The translations under genes were made by a program, and so were the position numbers. A DNA stretch of 7,977 nt from an uncultured Solobacterium sp. Lineage in GTDB: Bacteria > Bacillota_I > Bacilli_A > Erysipelotrichales > Erysipelotrichaceae. Shown one piece after another: positions 5,665 to 7,977 of this stretch. Positions within the stretch are counted from its first letter, which is position 1. Every line of letters begins with the position of its first letter. The stretch covers positions 1-7,977 of the forward strand of contig CAKMPP010000088.1 in the NCBI GenBank assembly GCA_927911475.1, written 5' to 3'. Below the pieces are notes generated by a model. It saw nothing but the letters and a program-made list of their open reading frames with translations. It was not told where the DNA came from and searched no databases.

Positions 5665-6401
5665 ATGGATGCTAGAGAAATTAAAAAAATAACATATGAT
5701 TATTATTCTTGCGTCTGTGGAGCAGATGTAAGTAGTTTTGAACATGGTATACAGCTTATTTGTACCGATGAAAGAAGCCATATATTAAAGGGATTTGGAT
5801 GCAAATATTCGATATATGTCTTGTGTAAAGAGGATGCTTGTATCGTGACTTATGCACCTAAATACCAATCTTATTTTAATGAACTTACACAGCTAAAAGA
5901 TGCTAAAGAGCTGATTGACACAATCAAGCAGTCTTATCCTTAAAAGGATATCAATTAATGGAGTTCGCAGAGGAACGTGTTTTTGATTATAAAGATGCAA
6001 GAATGCTGAACAGAGATGATTATCCGCTGTTTGAGATTTTTTTTAAAAAAGCATATCCATCAGTTTCTGAAATAGGTTGGCTCAAAGCCTATTTTGAAGG
6101 GAGAGTGGATAAAGGTTTTTTCTTTGGATATATCATTGATGATGAACTTGTAGCGTTATGTGATGCTCCAGATATGCCATATATGGAGGGGTGTATTCAG
6201 CATACAGGAATAGTAACTTTACCCGAGCATAGAAGAAAAGGCTATGCAAAATTATGTGCAGCACTAGCAACACATCACCATATTCAATCTGGAATTGTTC
6301 CTCAATGGGAATGTGCATTAGATAATATTGCATCGATTCAAGTATCTAAATCAATCGGTTATAAAGAGTTTGCACAAGCATTTATCTTTGAGGAATCGTA
6401 A
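5665..6401 (+). pseudogene. GNAT-family N-acetyltransferase, split by a one-base frame break
   Basis: GNAT enzymes move an acetyl group from acetyl-CoA to an amine; the substrate here is unknown. The upstream frame (5665-5943, 92 residues) is an N-terminal domain beginning MDAREIKKITYDYY. The downstream frame holds the catalytic GNAT domain: beta-strand HTGIVTL, then PEHRRKGYAKL, which matches the acetyl-CoA pyrophosphate-binding R-x-x-G-x-A loop, and NIASIQVSKSIGYKE at the end. The two parts join through SYP-LKGYQLMEF if one T is restored at TT 5940-5941, giving a 245-residue protein of usual length for this two-domain type. Without repair, the second part could start at ATG 5958 after AAAAGGA (5942-5948). 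The upstream start has only a distant GAAGGGTGAT (5646-5655). A genuine split gene, a real mutation and a sequence error all remain possible. Confidence 0.75.
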
Positions 6402-6493
6402 ATTGAAAAAACTTTATAAATGAAGAAAAAGGGAAATGAAAGCTTATCATACTAGTATATTGCTACTAAATATATAAAATTATGATTAGTAAG

Positions 6494-6586
6494 TTTAGAA
6501 AGTAGGATAAAATATTTAATATACAAATTAATCCATTGATTTTAGGTCATATAGAAAAGTTAGCAGGTTAATTCTAAGGAGGTGAT
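6494..6586 (+). promoter_or_regulatory. Weak promoter candidate and strong RBS of the MBL gene
   Basis: AAGGAGGTGAT (6576-6586) matches the 16S rRNA anti-Shine-Dalgarno over eleven bases and fixes the start at 6590. Upstream, TTTAGA (6494-6499) is 17 bp from TAATAT (6517-6522), each matching four of six consensus bases; that promoter is only a guess. No terminator was seen between the GNAT stop (6401) and this point. Confidence 0.4.
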
Positions 6587-6589
6587 ACC

Positions 6590-7276
6590 ATGAAAGTAAC
6601 ATACTTAAATCACAGCGGTGTTTTGGTGGAATTCAAAGACCACTATTGTATTTTTGACTATTACAGGGGTGAACTACCGCTTCTCAATAAAAAGAAGGAT
6701 GTAATTGTATTTTGTAGTCATTCTCATAATGATCACTATAATCCGTTTATTTTTGACCTCCTTGATAAGAAGGGGATGCGGTATCAAGCCATACTAGCAA
6801 ACGACATCAGTGATGAAAATAGATTGTCGAAGATAAAGCATAGCTTTGTTGAGCCTGATAAATGCTATCAGTTTGATGGTGGAATTCAAGTTGAGACTCT
6901 ACTTTCAAACGATAGTGGCGTTGCTTTTATTGTGAGTACTGATGAAGGGGTTGTTTACCATGGTGGCGATTTGAATGATTGGTATTGGGAAGGGGAGCCA
7001 GAAGAGGATAACCTAGAACTTCGTACAATCTATCATGCGGAGATTGGGAAAATTAAGGGCAGACATTTTGATGTTGCTTTTGTTCCACTTGATCCAAGAC
7101 TAGAAAAGCACTACGCTGACGGGTTATTATATTTTCTAGAAAATGTAGACTGTGATGCTATCTATCCAATCCACTACTGGGGAGATCCTAGTGTGATTCA
7201 GCGTTTTATCACGGAATACCCACAGTATCAGTCACGTATTAGAAATACAGAGGTAGCGAGAGGAGAAGAGATATGA
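6590..7276 (+). CDS. MBL-fold metallo-hydrolase
   Basis: A 228-residue cytosolic protein with the metallo-beta-lactamase fold, which carries two metal ions, usually zinc, and activates water for hydrolysis. The metal-binding motif HSHNDH supplies His44, His46, Asp48 and His49. Later ligands are His124 and Asp127 in YHGGDLND, and His195 in YPIHYW, so the active site looks complete. The short form without extra domains recalls the UPF0173/YtkL-like and RNase-Z-like single-domain hydrolases, but the substrate cannot be told from sequence. It is not a secreted beta-lactamase: there is no signal peptide. The stop overlaps the next start as ATGA, so it forms a coupled operon with the VOC gene. Confidence 0.9.
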   Translation: MKVTYLNHSGVLVEFKDHYCIFDYYRGELPLLNKKKDVIVFCSHSHNDHYNPFIFDLLDKKGMRYQAILANDISDENRLSKIKHSFVEPDKCYQFDGGIQVETLLSNDSGVAFIVSTDEGVVYHGGDLNDWYWEGEPEEDNLELRTIYHAEIGKIKGRHFDVAFVPLDPRLEKHYADGLLYFLENVDCDAIYPIHYWGDPSVIQRFITEYPQYQSRIRNTEVARGEEI

Positions 7277-7629
7277 AGTTTAAAATGATTCACGAGAATT
7301 TGAATGTTTCAGATTTAGAAAAATCTATTCGTTTCTACAATGAAGCCCTCAATTTACACGAGGTGAGAAGAAAGACAAGCGATGACTTTATCATTGTGTA
7401 CTTGAAGAGTGAGGTTGGTGAGTTTGAATTGGAACTTACTTGGCTCAAAGACCACCCTCAGCCATATGATTTAGGTGAGTGTGAATTTCATCTTGCATTT
7501 TGGACAGATGATTTTGAGGCTGCACACAAAAAGCATAAGGAGATGGGTTGCATTTGTTTTGAAAATGAGGCAATGGGCATCTATTTTATTGAAGATCCAG
7601 ATGGATACTGGCTCGAGATTTTACCGTAA
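7273..7629 (+). CDS. VOC-family protein, glyoxalase I-like
   Basis: A 118-residue protein of the vicinal oxygen chelate fold with two beta-alpha-beta-beta-beta repeats. The four metal ligands expected for glyoxalase I are at the right places: His7 in the first strand, Glu54 in LELTW, His73 in FHLAFW and Glu115 in the closing YWLEIL strand after DPDG. This makes it close to lactoylglutathione lyase (GloA) in pattern, although many Firmicutes lack glutathione and the true substrate may be another thiol adduct or something unrelated, such as fosfomycin- or bleomycin-type ligands. AGGAG at 7261-7265 is well spaced. It is translationally coupled to the MBL hydrolase. The pairing resembles the glyoxalase I/II logic (VOC lyase plus MBL hydrolase), but the MBL partner is not a clear glyoxalase II, so this is only suggestive. 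Confidence 0.88.
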   Translation: MKFKMIHENLNVSDLEKSIRFYNEALNLHEVRRKTSDDFIIVYLKSEVGEFELELTWLKDHPQPYDLGECEFHLAFWTDDFEAAHKKHKEMGCICFENEAMGIYFIEDPDGYWLEILP

Positions 7630-7635
7630 TGTGAT

Positions 7636-7698
7636 AAGAGGCTGTATGCTTCAAGTAAATCTAGAAAATTTACTTAAGGTATACAGCCTCTTTGTTGT
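7636..7698 (+). terminator. Long stem-loop terminator after the MBL-VOC operon
   Basis: AAGAGGCTGTAT (7636-7647) pairs perfectly with ATACAGCCTCTT (7681-7692). Inside, four further pairs (two of them G-U) and one mismatch lead to AAGTAAAT (7653-7660)/ATTTACTT (7668-7675) and a seven-base loop, giving about 24 pairs in all. A broken U-tract TCTTTGTTGT follows on the plus strand. On the minus strand, downstream of the tRNA, no T-run follows, so termination there is doubtful. Confidence 0.8.
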
Positions 7699-7701
7699 CT
7701 A

Positions 7702-7778
<77 letters not shown>

Positions 7779-7977
7779 GTAGGAAATCATGAATGATACA
7801 TTAATGGAATGCATATTAAGACCTACCATATTTAATATTTATACTTTTTTTTTGATTTTGTTTTGTTATATTTTAACACATTTTCTATTAAAATTAAAAA
7901 AATTGCTTTTAGGTTTGCTATGTTTTTGAATAATTTATTCTAAAATTTTGAAAATTAATTATCATTGATTATTGAAA
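7779..7977. other. AT-rich non-coding end of the window
   Basis: There is no supported gene here. It should hold the tRNA-Arg promoter (minus strand), but no good -35/-10 pair is seen; TATCAT near 7798-7793 is the best -10 guess. Homopolymer T9 (7845-7853) and the palindrome TGTTA-N5-TAACA (7864-7878) are the only structured items. Confidence 0.4.

Noticed and set aside
7949..7964. Fur-like box TGAAAAT-TA-ATTATCA at the window edge
   Set aside because: The arms resemble a Fur 7-1-7 site, but the spacer is two bases instead of one and there is one mismatch. No gene is visible downstream in the window to judge by.

Overview
This is a low-GC, chromosomal housekeeping window from a Gram-positive bacterium of the Firmicutes. 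Support comes from strong AAGGAGG-type ribosome binding sites, sigma-A-like promoters, tight AT-rich intergenic regions, a CIRCE heat-shock operator and an ssrA tag containing the Firmicute-like TNSF core. The tag ending AFAA, the ATC-hydrolase-like protein and the Cys-rich Lgt variant would fit Erysipelotrichia or Clostridia. That placement is an inference, not a proof.

Layout. (1) Positions 1-510 hold a terminator from an upstream gene outside the window, then a stand-alone ssrA (tmRNA) gene with its own extended -10 promoter and terminator. (2) Positions 511-2150 hold an ATC-hydrolase-family gene and a six-helix DUF308/HdeD-type membrane protein whose frame is broken in an A-run; a terminator overlaps the true stop. 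(3) Positions 2145-3436 hold an lgt-rpiB operon (ATGA overlap) with lgt also broken at an A-run, closed by a terminator. (4) Positions 3440-5410 on the minus strand hold ftsH with its own terminator, convergent to rpiB, and a CIRCE element between promoter and start codon. (5) Positions 5411-5664 are a non-coding AT-rich stretch. (6) Positions 5665-6401 hold a GNAT acetyltransferase split into two frames by a one-base deletion. (7) Positions 6590-7629 hold an MBL-fold hydrolase translationally coupled to a VOC/glyoxalase-type protein, ended by a long hairpin. (8) tRNA-Arg(CCT) lies on the minus strand, followed by AT-rich non-coding DNA to the window end.

How the parts relate. ssrA and ftsH both belong to protein quality control: tmRNA tags proteins from stalled ribosomes, and FtsH is a membrane AAA+ protease that in other bacteria can degrade tagged membrane proteins. 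Lgt makes lipoproteins at the membrane. RpiB serves the pentose phosphate pathway and is joined to lgt by gene order only. The MBL-VOC pair looks like a small metal-dependent hydrolase/lyase operon of unknown substrate.

The most notable observations are the CIRCE operator upstream of ftsH, the unusual tmRNA tag end (FAFAA) with a non-encoded CCA tail, the Lgt variant in which canonical Asn, Glu and His positions are Cys, Cys and Tyr, and three single-base frame breaks in adjacent A/T runs. The breaks are most simply read as sequence errors, but should be verified. I saw no sign of a defence system, prophage, insertion sequence or CRISPR array, and I do not claim a new system here.
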